A DNA stretch of 64,000 nucleotides from Gymnopilus junonius. Lineage: Eukaryota; Basidiomycota; Agaricomycetes; Agaricales; Galerinaceae. How positions within the stretch are numbered: position 1 is the first letter of the stretch; every line of letters starts with the position of its first letter. Made by a program: the position numbers and the translations under genes. The stretch lies in contig JADNYJ010000040.1 in NCBI GenBank assembly GCA_015501075.1, forward strand, positions 124,001 to 188,000, given 5' to 3'. Below, piece by piece: positions 11,001-25,789 of the stretch. Below the pieces are notes generated by a model. That model had not been told where the DNA came from and made no database searches. It saw only the letters and a program-made list of their open reading frames with translations.

Positions 11001-11389
11001 TCTCCAGGTGTGATAGGTGGTAAGGCTGCAATGATGAAGGCAATGGCATGTGGTTTGTCGATGAGACCAGATTTGTAGTTGGTGACGACTTTGTTGAGTC
11101 TCTGAACCACGTCCGATTGAAACCCGAGTGTCCTTTCCCCTTTGGTTGCCTGACACGATGGCTTGATGCTGCCCATTGCATTACTCTGGGAGATAGGTGT
11201 GTTTGGTGTAGTGGGAGAGGACGAGGGCATGGTAGCAGAGCTTGGAGTGGTGGTGTGGGTTGGTGCACCTCCCATGCAAGGTGACTGTCCTCGTTGGGTT
11301 TGTTCCAAGGAGTTGCCTGGTCCATTAGACATTGAGGAGATGTTTTGATGATCAAGATGAGGATTCAGTGAGTGATAACTGAAATGCAT
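8054..11389 (-). pseudogene. Gag-like / reverse transcriptase / RNase H polyprotein of the Ngaro-like element, three in-frame stops
   Basis: One frame runs from an ATG at 11389 to 8054, broken only by TGA at 10930-10928, 10828-10826 and 9466-9464. The N-terminal third is Ser/Pro/Thr-rich and gag-like. Next comes a block typical of fungal YR elements (INVDTFQTYLASHPNRQFVD, GLRHGFWPGA). RT motifs are SDVKGAYHLMPV, CFGNSGSAITW and LIDDLFD (an LIDD active site where YxDD is usual). RNase H follows with acidic residues in AVFCDACLSGMGFW, the Glu of LLEGICVAS, IYSDSMNMVN and VDNTVADALSHG. The third stop falls just before IVTNHSAG. Every TGA is explained by CGA to TGA. Confidence 0.87.
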
Positions 11390-11697
11390 GTTTGGGAGTG
11401 CAGTAGATGCTGATGAGGCAATGTCAAGATCAAGGGACGTTGAGCAAGCAGGCTACTCACCTAGCGAGGCAAAGTCAAGAGCTGAGGTCGCTCAAGACTT
11501 TGCCTGCTGATCTAGCATGGTGCTAGGTGAGACAGTGCATGCGCTGGAGATTCTAGCCCTATGAGGGTGAATGCTCCACCCCGAAAACTGTGTGACTTGA
11601 GGCTTAATGCCAAATGCACACAAGGAGAGAAAACTTACCGACCGAGTTGCCATGAGCCACCTCTATTGGTCTTGTGTAACCATCAACTTAAACCCAA
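11380..11697 (-). repeat. Split direct repeat A1 (5' end) of the Ngaro-like element
   Basis: The 318-bp partner of 6642-6959. It contains the start of the polyprotein frame at its inner edge and the conserved hairpin at 11456-11531. It has lost more CpG sites than the 3' copy. Its outer edge near 11697 marks the element's 5' boundary with the hAT-like host element. Confidence 0.87.
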
Positions 11698-12200
11698 TGA
11701 AATAGCGAAAATTAGCAATTTTGCGGTGAATTAGGGTGAATTAGGCTCTTTTACTACAACATGACCACGTCGTCCATTGTTCTCTATTACAACATTGCCC
11801 ATTCATCAGCTGCTTGCACCAAAACACTTGCCGCCACATTTCCCGACTTACTGGTGGACTTTTCTGAGCTCATTTCCATGGATTTACGGTGAAGATCAGA
11901 GGCTATGATTCCATCAATAGCCTTAATCGGCAAATTGAAATTGAGAAATTGTAAATAAATCATGAATATATTTCGAGACCTCACAGACAAAAATTAGAGG
12001 GCCTGCTCTCAGACCCTCTGAGCACTCTCTACCTCATTAGGCCAGTTTCTCGCAGTATACATGCCAGATATATTTCTGCCTATCCTCTGAGCTAATTTGC
12101 CCCCCGATATTTGGGATGCCGGCCAGACTGGCAAATTAGCTGCTAATTTGCGGGGCTAATTTGCAGGTGCAAATTTCGCCAGCCTATTTCCCGCAACACT

Positions 12201-12459
12201 ATCAGGAGTTTCACAATTTACTTGTTTACGCTTGTACAAGCGGAAATAAGCGTAAAAAAGCGTCAAAGTAAAAAGTTAGACAATCCGCGTCCCTTTTTCG
12301 GAAAAGCGACTTTGATGGCCAGTTCGCATCACAAATTTGTAATGAAAATTCTGGAACTTTCTAATGATTTTGCCCTAACTTGGCTTTTTTACTTGCCGTG
12401 CGGCAGCCGCAAGCCGGAAAACCGCCAAAAGCGGACAAGTAAATTGCGAACTTCCTGAT
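12201..12459. repeat. MITE-like inverted-repeat element
   Basis: A roughly 25-bp imperfect terminal inverted repeat bounds 259 bp: the left end at 12201-12225 matches the inverse of 12435-12459. It includes an exact 11-bp arm, CAATTTACTTG at 12214-12224 versus CAAGTAAATTG at 12436-12446. Internally there is a perfect 14-bp palindrome, CGCTTGTACAAGCG, at about 12229-12242, and more inverted GC-rich arms. There is no coding potential. The left end overlaps the presumed target duplication of the neighbouring hAT-like element. Confidence 0.55.
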
Positions 12460-13110
12460 GACTAACAAGTGCGTTGGTCTATTGCAGAAGAAAACGGTCT
12501 CCCCCTTCGGCCCTCCATTAACGCTCAATGATACCAATAGCGACCCACGTTTATGAAGCAGGTTACTTTCTATAGTAATGCACCTTCTGACTGTTGTATA
12601 TGCTATACCCTTTATCTTCTTGTCATTAATAGCCGCCAACTTGCGGTGTTCAGGAGGAAGAGTTTATTATACTGACGAATCATAATCTTGTTATCCTCAC
12701 CCACTAACCAACCACGCAAGGAATAATCAACAGAGGGTCAGAAATCTGAAGAGAAAGAAAACTGATAAAGACGTCGTAGAGAAAAGGGGGAACCAGGGAG
12801 ATGTAGCGAATAAAGCATTTCAGAATGACCGACACTTGAACCTAGACCACTCAACTTGAGCAAAGGGCATCCAGCTTCCGTTAGACGTATAACTGAAGTA
12901 AGGTATAATCTCTGAAGCATGTCGTTCTTTAACATCGCCGTCCCAAAGCATATTCTCTCTGAGATTTATTGAGTTTCTATTAAAAGGTCGTATTGTCAAG
13001 AAGCGTGAGAAAGTGACTGTACAGTATTGCGCCACAGTGGCTGTGCCAACCGGCCGCTCCCCATTGAGATATATCGAATCGAGCTCATTACAGCAGACGA
13101 CGACGACACT
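12460..13110. other. Intergenic, upstream of eL29
   Basis: I see no gene, RNA or repeat here. It should contain the eL29 promoter and 5' leader. Confidence 0.45.
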
Positions 13111-13530
13111 ATGGCCAAATCAAAAAAGTACTGTTTTTCTCCCGCGATTTTGCAAGACAGTCTCTGAGCTCATTATGTTTCCTCTCTTTCTAGCCACACA
13201 AATCACAACCAGAACAAGAAGGCCCACCGTAATGGCATCAAGAGGCCTCAGTCAACCCGCACAAGGTCATTGAGGGGTGTAAGTGTGCTGGTGCTTTAAC
13301 TCTTTCTCGCTTTATTGATGATGGGCTGTTATTTCAGGTCGACGCCAAGGTTTGTATTGCCTAGATGAATTTGCGAAATTATATCCTGATCGAAGGGTTC
13401 TAGTTCCGTCGCAATGCTCGTTTTGCTCTCGCTGGCTCTGTACGTCGATTGTTGTATTACTTTGGACCTCTATCTCACGCCATTTTAGAACAAGGCCCGG
13501 GCGGAAGCTAAAGCAGCAGCAGCTTCATGA
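13111..13530 (+). CDS. RPL29: 60S ribosomal protein eL29
   Basis: A 63-residue basic protein of the large ribosomal subunit. It is split into five tiny exons, 13111-13127, 13194-13278, 13338-13349, 13404-13439 and 13489-13530, too short for an ORF scan to show as one gene. The spliced product begins MAKSKNHTNHNQNKKAHRNG and continues IKRPQSTRTRSLRGVDAKF, then RRNARFALAGSNKARAEAKA. This is the eL29 pattern (MAKSKNHTxHNQxxKxHRNGIK). Exon 3 is a 12-nt micro-exon coding VDAK. All junctions are GT-AG. Confidence 0.93.
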
Positions 13531-13819
13531 TCTCCCCTACTTCACAGTAGGATTCTTCTGTCGTCGTCGATTACTTTTCGTGCTCTCTGCTTATGCACAC
13601 AAAATGGATATATGCGCCATGCCATTCGATTCGTGACATCCACGCAATGTAAACCTTCAAGCTACACATCCGATGCAATACAACAAGTCGCATATGTGAA
13701 GTACAGTCAACTAGAAGTACAGTCAATTATTCCACAAGTACAGTCACTGTGGTGGGGAGTCAACGTTGGCTCTGAAATGACTTCATGCTGCGATCCAAAG
13801 TGGCTCTCAGACGCATGGC

Positions 13820-15897
13820 CTAATTTGATATTGTTAGATTGTTAGAAGAGGGGGCATAAGGAATTGATCTTCGGCATACCGCTGCATCTTCTGGTCGGAG
13901 CGCTCCTTTCGCCATGTTATGTTTTCCTGCTCTGAGTTTCGTGCTTCTCTGAGTAATTGATGTCTTCAATGATCCTTCGCTGGAAACAAGTAAGGCGCGA
14001 CATTCATCGTCGGTTGGTGGATAGCCCTCAAGAAGGGAAAAGAATTTGTGTCGCAGAACTGTCTTGATTTGCTCAAATGCGTGCGAGGTGTACCACCCAT
14101 CTCGTTCCTGTCACGAAATTCATATCATAAACGTAAAAATAGTTCCAGAGACACTTACGTCGCAAGCTTCACGAAGCGCGTCAGGATCTTCTATCATTTC
14201 TTTCAGCATGGGGTCAGTGATGTCGCATAGCTGGAAGGCAGCTGTTTCTTTTGTCAAAGTCTGTCCATCGAAAACATGCGAATTTCTGCTGCCTTTTTAG
14301 TGAAATGTTAGTTAATGATTGATCGGACTGACCTTCTTTCCGTTTCTTTTTCTAGTCCTCGCAAATGATCGATTGACGAGACACGATCATGGCGTCGTGT
14401 AGTGACCGAAGGCCTCGATATAGGGTGGTTTGCGTTGCGGAAGTACAAGCGTTGAAAACTATGACAGCGTGTCAGAACGAGAACAGCGTTAGCATTCTGA
14501 AGACATACAATCTGGAACTGGGATCTTTTCGGGGATCATAGGAAAATCTTACAAGAGTGTCGCGCCAAGGACCGTCCTGGAAAACGTAGCAGCAGAGAGG
14601 CAAAAGGAGCTTCGAGCTACGAATTCTTTAGTCGGAACTTTTTCATTGAAGAGGGCTGCGCTCACTTTAGGATGTCTCTAGCTTCCCCAGCTGAAAACTG
14701 ATTGAAAAGGGACATTCTTGTCCATACGGGCCTTTCTTGGAAGAGCTGAAGATAGAATATAAACGTGCGTCGACTGGAATGTGAAACAACGTACTGCCTC
14801 TATTTTCTTCAAGATGTTTTCGTTTACCTCACTGCGTCCCTGTTCCACAGCTTGTGGTGGCCGATCAGGCACCTGAGATTCCAACATTAGCTAGGCCAGC
14901 GGTAGGTTGAGCAAGAGAATAGTACGTGATTGTCAGAAAACATTATGCAGGCAGGACCATAACCCTTCCATCGCATCCTGTTGATCATACGCTTCCTTTC
15001 CTGGCCTGTTTCCTCGTCAACGACTGTCGTTTCCATTGATGCAGTGTTGGCTTTGAAACTGGATCAAAGAGAAGTAAATATCTCGAATACATAAGAAGCA
15101 AAAAGCTACGTACTTGTATCCTTGAGGTATTGTCTGGCGACTGAATAAAGGAGGAGGGAAAAGACGAAGAGCACTTTCAGGATGGATACTTGCCCGAGCT
15201 TTGGCCAGCTGCGAGGCGCTCAGTAGTTGAGGGTCCAGGTTCATATCTATATCGTTTTCTGGGCTAGTTCTTGGCGACTGGGAAGCCTTTGACGACTCTG
15301 CAGGTATAGTATACGAGCTCAAGGAGTCCACTTCAAAGATAATTAGTCTCCGACAACATATTTACCTAAAAGGCGTACCGTCCATATTATTCATCGCCAT
15401 TCTCAGTTTTGAGATGGAGTCATCGGGATTTGGGAAATATTGGTAGTCAATCATGCCTGCGCGCATTCATGAGGTTCTTGTATGTTGGTGGAAAGTTGCT
15501 ACTCACTTCGAAAGCGCGCAGTCCTGGACATGACACCTACTACTTCTGCGGTATATTCGCCAATCGGAGGTGCATCAGAAGAGTCTGCGGGACGCTTTCT
15601 TTTCCTTTTCACAACTTTCAGTAGGAGATTATTGGCTCCAATGACATCTCCGGGTATGGGATGGGCGAAAGGACTCTCTGGATGTAAAGATAGTTCCAAT
15701 AAAGCATCCGATTTTTGGGCCGTCCTTTTGAAGGCGCGGTCTATCTTTGCTTGGCCACCAACATTTCGAACGGCTATGGGAACAGAAGACGGGGTGACAT
15801 AGCCTGGGTATTCGATAGAGTAGAAAGAAACCTGAGGCAATGGTCGTCCAAACTGAGGTTGTGAAGATGGAGGTTCGGAAGACGGGTCGGAATCCAT
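13820..15897 (-). CDS. Transcription factor IIIC subunit 5 (tau95/Sfc1 family)
   Basis: DNA-binding subunit of TFIIIC, which recognises internal promoters of tRNA genes and recruits TFIIIB and Pol III. It starts at ATG 15897 (MDSDPSSEPPSSQ). Exon 1 carries the family's beta-barrel dimerisation region: FYSIEYPGYV, LELSLHPESPFAHPIPG and NNLLLKV. Further exons, joined by short introns, give MIDYQYFPNP, MRWKGYGPACIMFSDNH, VPDRPPQAVE, the ERPVWTR/GPWRDT core and an FDG...FQLCDITDPMLKEMI block. The last exon is uncertain: the direct frame ends at a stop at 13822-13820. A shift of one base would instead give a more protein-like tail ending at a TAA near 13836. The gene is tandem with and downstream of the small mitochondrial gene. 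Confidence 0.87.
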
Positions 15898-15999
15898 CTC
15901 GCTAACGCGAATCAAAGGGACGGTGATAAATCAAGTAATCGTAGGTATGATTATCTAACACAAAAAATCTGTAATGACTTCCAACCTGCTTCCAGCTCT

Positions 16000-16561
16000 C
16001 TATTTCTTAACATTAAAAATGCTCATCAGAGAAGAAATCTGATCTATGGTCGCCTGCGGAAAACAAGTCACCTATTGCAAATACGAGAGATGTCGAAAAT
16101 TGTCTGCACCTTGTCAGCCGGATCAATCCCAGCTTTCTTGAACTGTTCGACAGCATTCTGAGAAGCTTCACGGAACTCAGAATTCATGAGCAGTTTGGAC
16201 ATTTGGAGCATGGAGGGGGGCTTTCCGGGGGTCGCTTGCACACCTTGAAAAGCGTTGAGCCTGCGGAAACCGCGAGCCTGCACAATAGTTGCTCATCCAC
16301 ATTACCTAGGCTGATCATAAGCTCAGATAGTTTTTGAATCGCTTTAATAGCATCTGGATTTTGGGAGAGTTTTTGATAAATCTCAGAGTTTCTTAATGCC
16401 TCTAATGCCTGTGGGTCCAGTTGTGGTTGTGGAGACTCCGAAGCGCGGCGTAAGGGAGTTGACGAAAGATATCGGGCCTTATTAGAAGGGCGCAGGGCCT
16501 CCCTACGGTACAGGTTGGACGTCACTATGCGGCCAAACGTAGAAACACGAGAGAGGAACAT
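16000..16561 (-). CDS. Small mitochondrial-type protein, unknown function
   Basis: Three exons (16561-16316, 16253-16110, 16053-16000) give about 147 aa. The N-terminus (MFLSRVSTFGRIVTSNLYRR) is rich in Arg and Ser and lacks acids, as in matrix-targeting presequences. An LSS/TPLRR stretch may be the cleavage region. The mature part is helical (PQALEALRNSEIYQKLSQNP, LLMNSEFREASQNAVEQFKK). Reading through the second intron would end the protein at a TGA a few codons later. Splicing gives a longer helical tail ending SIFNVKK, which I prefer. It shares a 102-bp divergent promoter region with PSF3. I do not recognise the family. Confidence 0.65.
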
Positions 16562-16663
16562 GGAGGATAGCGATAGCAGTTGCAGAGGAAAGGGTGAGCT
16601 GACGTAAGATACGCGCCTTGTCACGAGCGTGCCGTCACACCATCGCGTCTGAATCTCTCCTCC
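16562..16663. promoter_or_regulatory. Divergent promoter region, mitochondrial protein / PSF3
   Basis: Only about 102 bp separate the two start codons, so both promoters and 5' UTRs must lie here. I see no clear TATA box. Confidence 0.55.
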
Positions 16664-17544
16664 ATGGATTACGATTATTTTTCGGTGGAGGCTATTCTCG
16701 CGGAAAATCAGGTATTCCAGTTGGCCTACCAGATGCGCAATGTGTTCTCAATCAATCCAGAAAATCCAATGTACGTTCAAGCATGCGATTCCGGGAATGG
16801 GGCACCTTGGAGGGGGTTCAGAACGCGATGTACGTGCCAGACTACGGAAATCAAGTATATCTTCCTCAACCCTCATCCAGATTGCTGTCTTGAGCAAAAT
16901 ACAAATTCCGATTTGGCTTGCTTATACCATCATATATTCGTCCGTCTTCCAACTCGCTCAATCATCATCACGCTAAATCACTGGGCAGAGACTGGGCAGA
17001 ATTCAATATCCCACCACCTTTTGGATCAAGAGTGCGCAACGCTTTGAAGGCTGATGCTTGCAGTGTGCGTTTGTCGAATCTTGTCGGAGCAGGGGGTTTG
17101 TGGTATGGTTTCGGGAAGACAATCATGGACATGTACGTCGTTCTCATTACATCATTAAATGTGTACCAAATGACGTTCTTTCGCTGCCTAGTCTGAGCGA
17201 CGAACAAGCAACCGAAATGTCGGAAATGCTGACCAAAGTAACTACGTCCTTTTTTCACCATTCCTTCTTGACGCCTTGGGTAGGCCTTCCGAGAACGACT
17301 GCTTGAAGTCATGGACCAGGCTCAACATTTTGCGGCACTTGGACAAGCTAACTCGGGAAGCTCTTCTGGAAACGCGGCGCAGGCATTCAGAGAGGGTCTG
17401 GACACGACGGAGAGAGAGCGTAAGTGAATTTTTATGCCAATTATTTTGAAGCCGTTCTGACGACTGTTAGTCTTCTCCTTGGCACAACAGAGTGCTAAGC
17501 GGATGAAGCGTTGGTATGAGGACAGTGACCGCGCAAAACACTAA
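16664..17544 (+). CDS. PSF3: GINS complex subunit PSF3
   Basis: A subunit of the GINS complex, which with Cdc45 and Mcm2-7 forms the replicative CMG helicase. Seven exons: 16664-16711, 16761-16829, 16881-16939, 16989-17132, 17192-17237, 17284-17419 and 17471-17544 (191 aa). Conserved features are the N-terminal DYFSVEAILAENQKI, CTFKHAIPGMGHL, LSKIQIPIWLAY, the PPPFGSRVRNALKADACSVR block and GGLWYGFG. The length is normal for the family. The third donor (GTCCGT) is weak but gives the expected join to DWAEFN. Confidence 0.9.
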
Positions 17545-17576
17545 TGACTACGCACGACTCATTCTTTTATCCATGC

Positions 17577-17976
17577 TCAACTTTCCTTCTTGCTTTCAGA
17601 TTCATTCTTATCTTCGCTATTTTCAGTCCCTTCGGCCGAGACTGGGGTTTTCTTCAGTTCATAAACAAACCTGTATGTGTAGTGTAATTAGTTAGTTGCC
17701 GAAATTGTATACCAGGCAACTAGAAAAGAAGAGTACTTGCCATTTGACACTAGCCCAAAGGCATAGCTGAATGCCCATGAGAGCAAGAATATGTGGATTC
17801 CCTGAAGTCACAAAGGCCAAAACGACAAACAGAAGGAACAAGAGTAAGAATGCGCAGTCAACGATTAGCAGAAAGGTTGTATGGAGAGAAGACCCAGGCT
17901 TGAGGATGTTCGCGAAAAAAGACGAAGGTCCGCTATTAGCCTCTACAGACTCGTCGGGAGGCGGTGACGCTGACAT
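17577..17976 (-). CDS. PKR1: V-ATPase assembly factor PKR1
   Basis: A small ER membrane protein needed to assemble the V0 sector of the vacuolar ATPase. Exons 17976-17741 and 17670-17577 give 109 aa. The family core FFANILKPGSSLHTTFLLIV is followed by two hydrophobic segments (FLLLFLLFVVLAF; the second around ILALMGIQLCLWASV). The conserved VKWFVYEL then leads into a charged tail. The intron has a GC donor (GCAAGT): only this split restores VKWFVYEL, and the neighbouring GT gives a wrong frame. Confidence 0.87.
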
Positions 17977-18031
17977 TTCGTGGATGAAGCTTATGAAGGA
18001 CGATCGAGTTAGTTGTGTACACAGCCACTGA

Positions 18032-19167
18032 ATGCTTTCTCTCTTTCCACCACCACAACCTCCTTCACTCCCAGACTTCTCAACTATCCTTATCACTGGA
18101 CCGTATCATCAATCTGCACCCGTTCATCTAGCTCTTTCTTCCAACACTATCAACCCGACTGGTTCAACCGTCATCTTCGCCCCATCGAAAGAGACGTTGA
18201 AAGAAGGTTTACAACAACTCAATGACTGTTGGCTCACGGCACATTCTGGCCAAGGTGCAATTACAGAGATAACTTCCAAGGCTACAGTATTGTAATGGTT
18301 CTGTGTATCTTGACATTCTTTCACTCATGGGTTGCTTGCTCGCGACGCTAGTTATCCTCCGACACCTGCTCATCTGTGTTTATTACTCTCCCTCCTGCAT
18401 GTATCAGATGACAACAGCCTGAACTATAGCTGGGCTAGTTCGCAGACTGTATTACCCACAGCACCAAACTTGGTCATAGTCGCGGATCTGTCGAGTTATT
18501 TCTTACGTTCGAATGGAGATGGCACATCTACATCTTCGTGCGTACAACAAAATGCGCGTCTTGCTGTTCTCGCCATTTAATTTTAATGGACATTCAAAGT
18601 GCCCTTACCCTTCCTTCTTATCTGAATATTGTCAATCGCATTCTCGTTTCGATATCCAACATGAAGAAATCACCCTCGTTTGTGCAATTCGTTGACAGTC
18701 CTTTGCTTTTGAAGTTTTAACTTGGATTCGTTAGTGAAGCGCCACCGAAACTCGCACTCTTCGATTCTCGCTTATCCGATTTCAAGCTACCTGTAGTAAA
18801 CCAACAACAAATATTATTTTCTGATGCATCGAGTAACCATCCCCAGGAAATGCAGGCTCTGCCCTTGGTTGAAAGATTTTTCGAATGGATAGGCATATTT
18901 GAAGAGGGTACGTCTGTCACAGGTCCCCACTCAGAAATTCTCTCATCATTTGCTCATCATCTGTCTGCAGACTCTGCATACGTGCCTTCTTCACAAGATG
19001 AGGAAAATACGCTCGAGGGACAATTCAAGCAGTTGCGGCTGTATCCCGCGCACAAAGAAAGTGAGACTGGAGTACAAATTCTGAGCTGGATGGAAAAGGT
19101 TCAGCCATCAATTTTCGGAAGTGGTTTACATGAAACTCATTTCAAAGGATATAACGTGAGGGGATGA
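18032..19167 (+). CDS. Unrecognised protein, possibly a degenerate RecA-like fold
   Basis: Five exons as I read them: 18032-18291, 18352-18537, 18600-18677, 18735-18907 and 18971-19167 (297 aa, frame-consistent throughout). A strand-like ILITGPY opens the fold where a P-loop would sit, but no GxxxxGK[ST] is present. STVIFAPSKE and PNLVIVADLSSYF resemble later core strands, the latter in the Walker B position. A second part contains KLALFDSRLSDFKLP and LPLVERFFEWIGIFEE. ELP6 and Shu-complex proteins are RecA-like proteins without Walker A, but I cannot place this one in either. The last intron (63 nt) is in frame and free of stops, so a longer form is possible. The gene is convergent with RPC1. 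Confidence 0.6.
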
Positions 19168-19279
19168 TAACGTCGTAATTGTTGGAATAAAATCTAATAA
19201 AATTTATGCAATAATAATACAATGAAGGTGTCGGGTGTGCCTGCGAGGTCTAAAAGGTGAATATAAAGGTATATCAATA

Positions 19280-24506
<5,227 letters not shown>

Positions 24507-24668
24507 GGCGATGGACCGGCCGACGATGTGTAAAAGGAAAGCTGCTGCTCGAGCCAACGTCTGATCGAAACCAAATTCGATGACGGTTGTGACGCGTGAC
24601 GATCGCGTGACTAACACTTGCGCGTCGCTCATTCTTGGCTGCAGCTCATTTCCAACTCTTCTTTAACC
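24507..24668. promoter_or_regulatory. Divergent promoter region, RPC1 / proteasome alpha1
   Basis: The region between the two chosen start codons is 162 bp. If the upstream RPC1 ATG at 24632 were used, only 36 bp would remain, which argues for the downstream ATG. Confidence 0.5.
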
Positions 24669-25789
24669 ATGTCCAGGACATCCTACGACAGGTCATTTCT
24701 TTCTTTTAAAGATTTCTTCTCAGCTGACTTTCTTTTACAGATACCTTACCGTTTTCTCTCCCGAGGGCCGTTTATATCAAGTTGGTAAGGAATACGATTA
24801 AGACTTATGTTCATATCTCACCCGACTGGTCCAACAGAATATGCATTCAAGGCGATTTCAGGGTCTGGACACACTGCAATTTCTGTCAGAGGAAAGGACA
24901 CGTCTGTTGTTATCACTCAACGAAAGGTTCCAGTGCGTACACAATTTACGACGGTCTTGAGAAAGGATGACGTCCTCACTTGTATTGGTCGAAACTCAGG
25001 ACAAGCTTCTTGACGCGTCAACTGTGACCCATTTATTCAGTATCACTCCTACGATCGGCTGTGTAATGACTGGTCTCATTGGTGAGTAGACTTTCAGGTG
25101 CAATATCAAGGTATATAGACTGATATCTGTCTTTTAGCCGATGCACGAGCTCAGGTAGCCCGCGCCCGAGCCGAAGCTGCAGAGTTTAGGTACAAGTTCG
25201 GCTATGAAATCACTCCCGACGCCCTTGCTCGACGAATGGCGAACATCAATCAAGTATATACACAGCGTGCTGCCATGAGGCCGTTGGGAATTGGTAAATG
25301 CCCGCTTGTATCCTGGAGACACTCAGATTTTGACTATGATACTAGCTATGATTATGATTGGAATCGATCCTGAATTAGGACCACAAATCTTCAAGCTTGA
25401 CCCAGCGGGATACTTTGTAGGATTCCATGCCACTGCTGCTGGTCAAAAGCAACAAGAAGCAATGAATAATCTCGAGAAGAAGTGGAAGAAGTTGGATAAT
25501 GGTAGAGGGGTGAAGATGCTGCCAAGGCAGGGAAGAGTTTGAGCAGGGATGAAGTCATCGAGGTATGGTTCTTTCGTTGAATGATAGCATCTCATAGGAG
25601 CTCAATATGGTGTAGATGGCGATTGAGGCCATGTCGACGGTGCACGCTACAGATTACAAGCCAGGTGAAATTGAGATTGGCATAGTGTCGGAAAGCCCGG
25701 AAGAAGAACAGAAAGTACGAGGGAAGTGGAGAGTGATGGGCGAGGCCGAAATTGAGAAACATTTGCTGGCATATGCAGAGAAAGACTAG
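24669..25789 (+). CDS. SCL1: 20S proteasome subunit alpha type-6 (alpha1), with an apparent one-base frame break
   Basis: Outer-ring alpha subunit of the 20S proteasome. It starts [20 protein letters not shown] and continues [20 protein letters not shown], which identifies alpha1 (PSMA6/Scl1). Also visible are [37 protein letters not shown] and [20 protein letters not shown]. Later come AMIGID-type strands and [20 protein letters not shown]. Between KKWKKLDNG and the [14 protein letters not shown] block the frame breaks at a run of four G (25507-25510). One more G restores it, and the surrounding sequence has no room for an intron. Probably a base missing from the assembly, since an essential subunit is unlikely to be null. 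Confidence 0.92.

Larger units (their letters stand above)
6490..11697 (-). mobile_element. Ngaro/PAT-like tyrosine-recombinase (DIRS-order) retrotransposon
   Basis: A 5.2 kb element in minus orientation with a gag-like region, reverse transcriptase and RNase H in one frame, then a tyrosine recombinase. It has no LTRs and no DDE integrase. Repeats are arranged A1 (11697-11380), ORFs, B1 (7065-6999), A2 (6959-6642), B2 (6556-6490). This split-direct-repeat order is the hallmark of Ngaro and PAT elements. Such elements are thought to insert by recombination of a circular DNA intermediate, without target duplication. This copy is inactive: five in-frame TGA codons interrupt the two coding regions. 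It lies inside a hAT-like element. Confidence 0.87.
6375..12201. mobile_element. hAT-like terminal-inverted-repeat element, interrupted by a Ngaro-like retrotransposon
   Basis: The ends carry an 18-bp inverted repeat: TAGTGTTGCGGGAAATAG at 6375-6392 and its reverse complement ending at 12201. The TAGTG terminus fits the YARNG consensus of hAT transposons. Both ends are rich in subterminal GCAAATTAG/CTAATTTGC motifs. ATCAGGAG occurs just outside each end (6360-6367 and 12201-12208), as expected of an 8-bp target duplication. On the left, however, seven or eight extra bases separate it from the inverted repeat. The element's own sequence is only about 115 bp on the left and 500 bp on the right; the rest is the nested retroelement. 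I see no transposase, so this would be a non-autonomous or decayed copy. The hAT assignment rests only on terminus and duplication length. Confidence 0.6.

Noticed and set aside
9814..11348. Plus-strand open frames across the retroelement gag region
   Set aside because: Shadows of the minus-strand gag/RT frame; no independent features.
6490..11697. LTR retrotransposon interpretation of the repeats
   Set aside because: Repeats are split and of two kinds, and there is a tyrosine recombinase rather than a DDE integrase or protease.
11787..11990. Minus-strand frame of 67 codons in the hAT-like right arm
   Set aside because: Too short and without transposase motifs; could be a remnant but cannot be supported.
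24507..24632. Upstream in-frame ATG of RPC1 (MSDAQ...)
   Set aside because: The extension does not resemble the family N-terminus and would leave only 36 bp to the divergent gene; MKEAVSHQ fits better.
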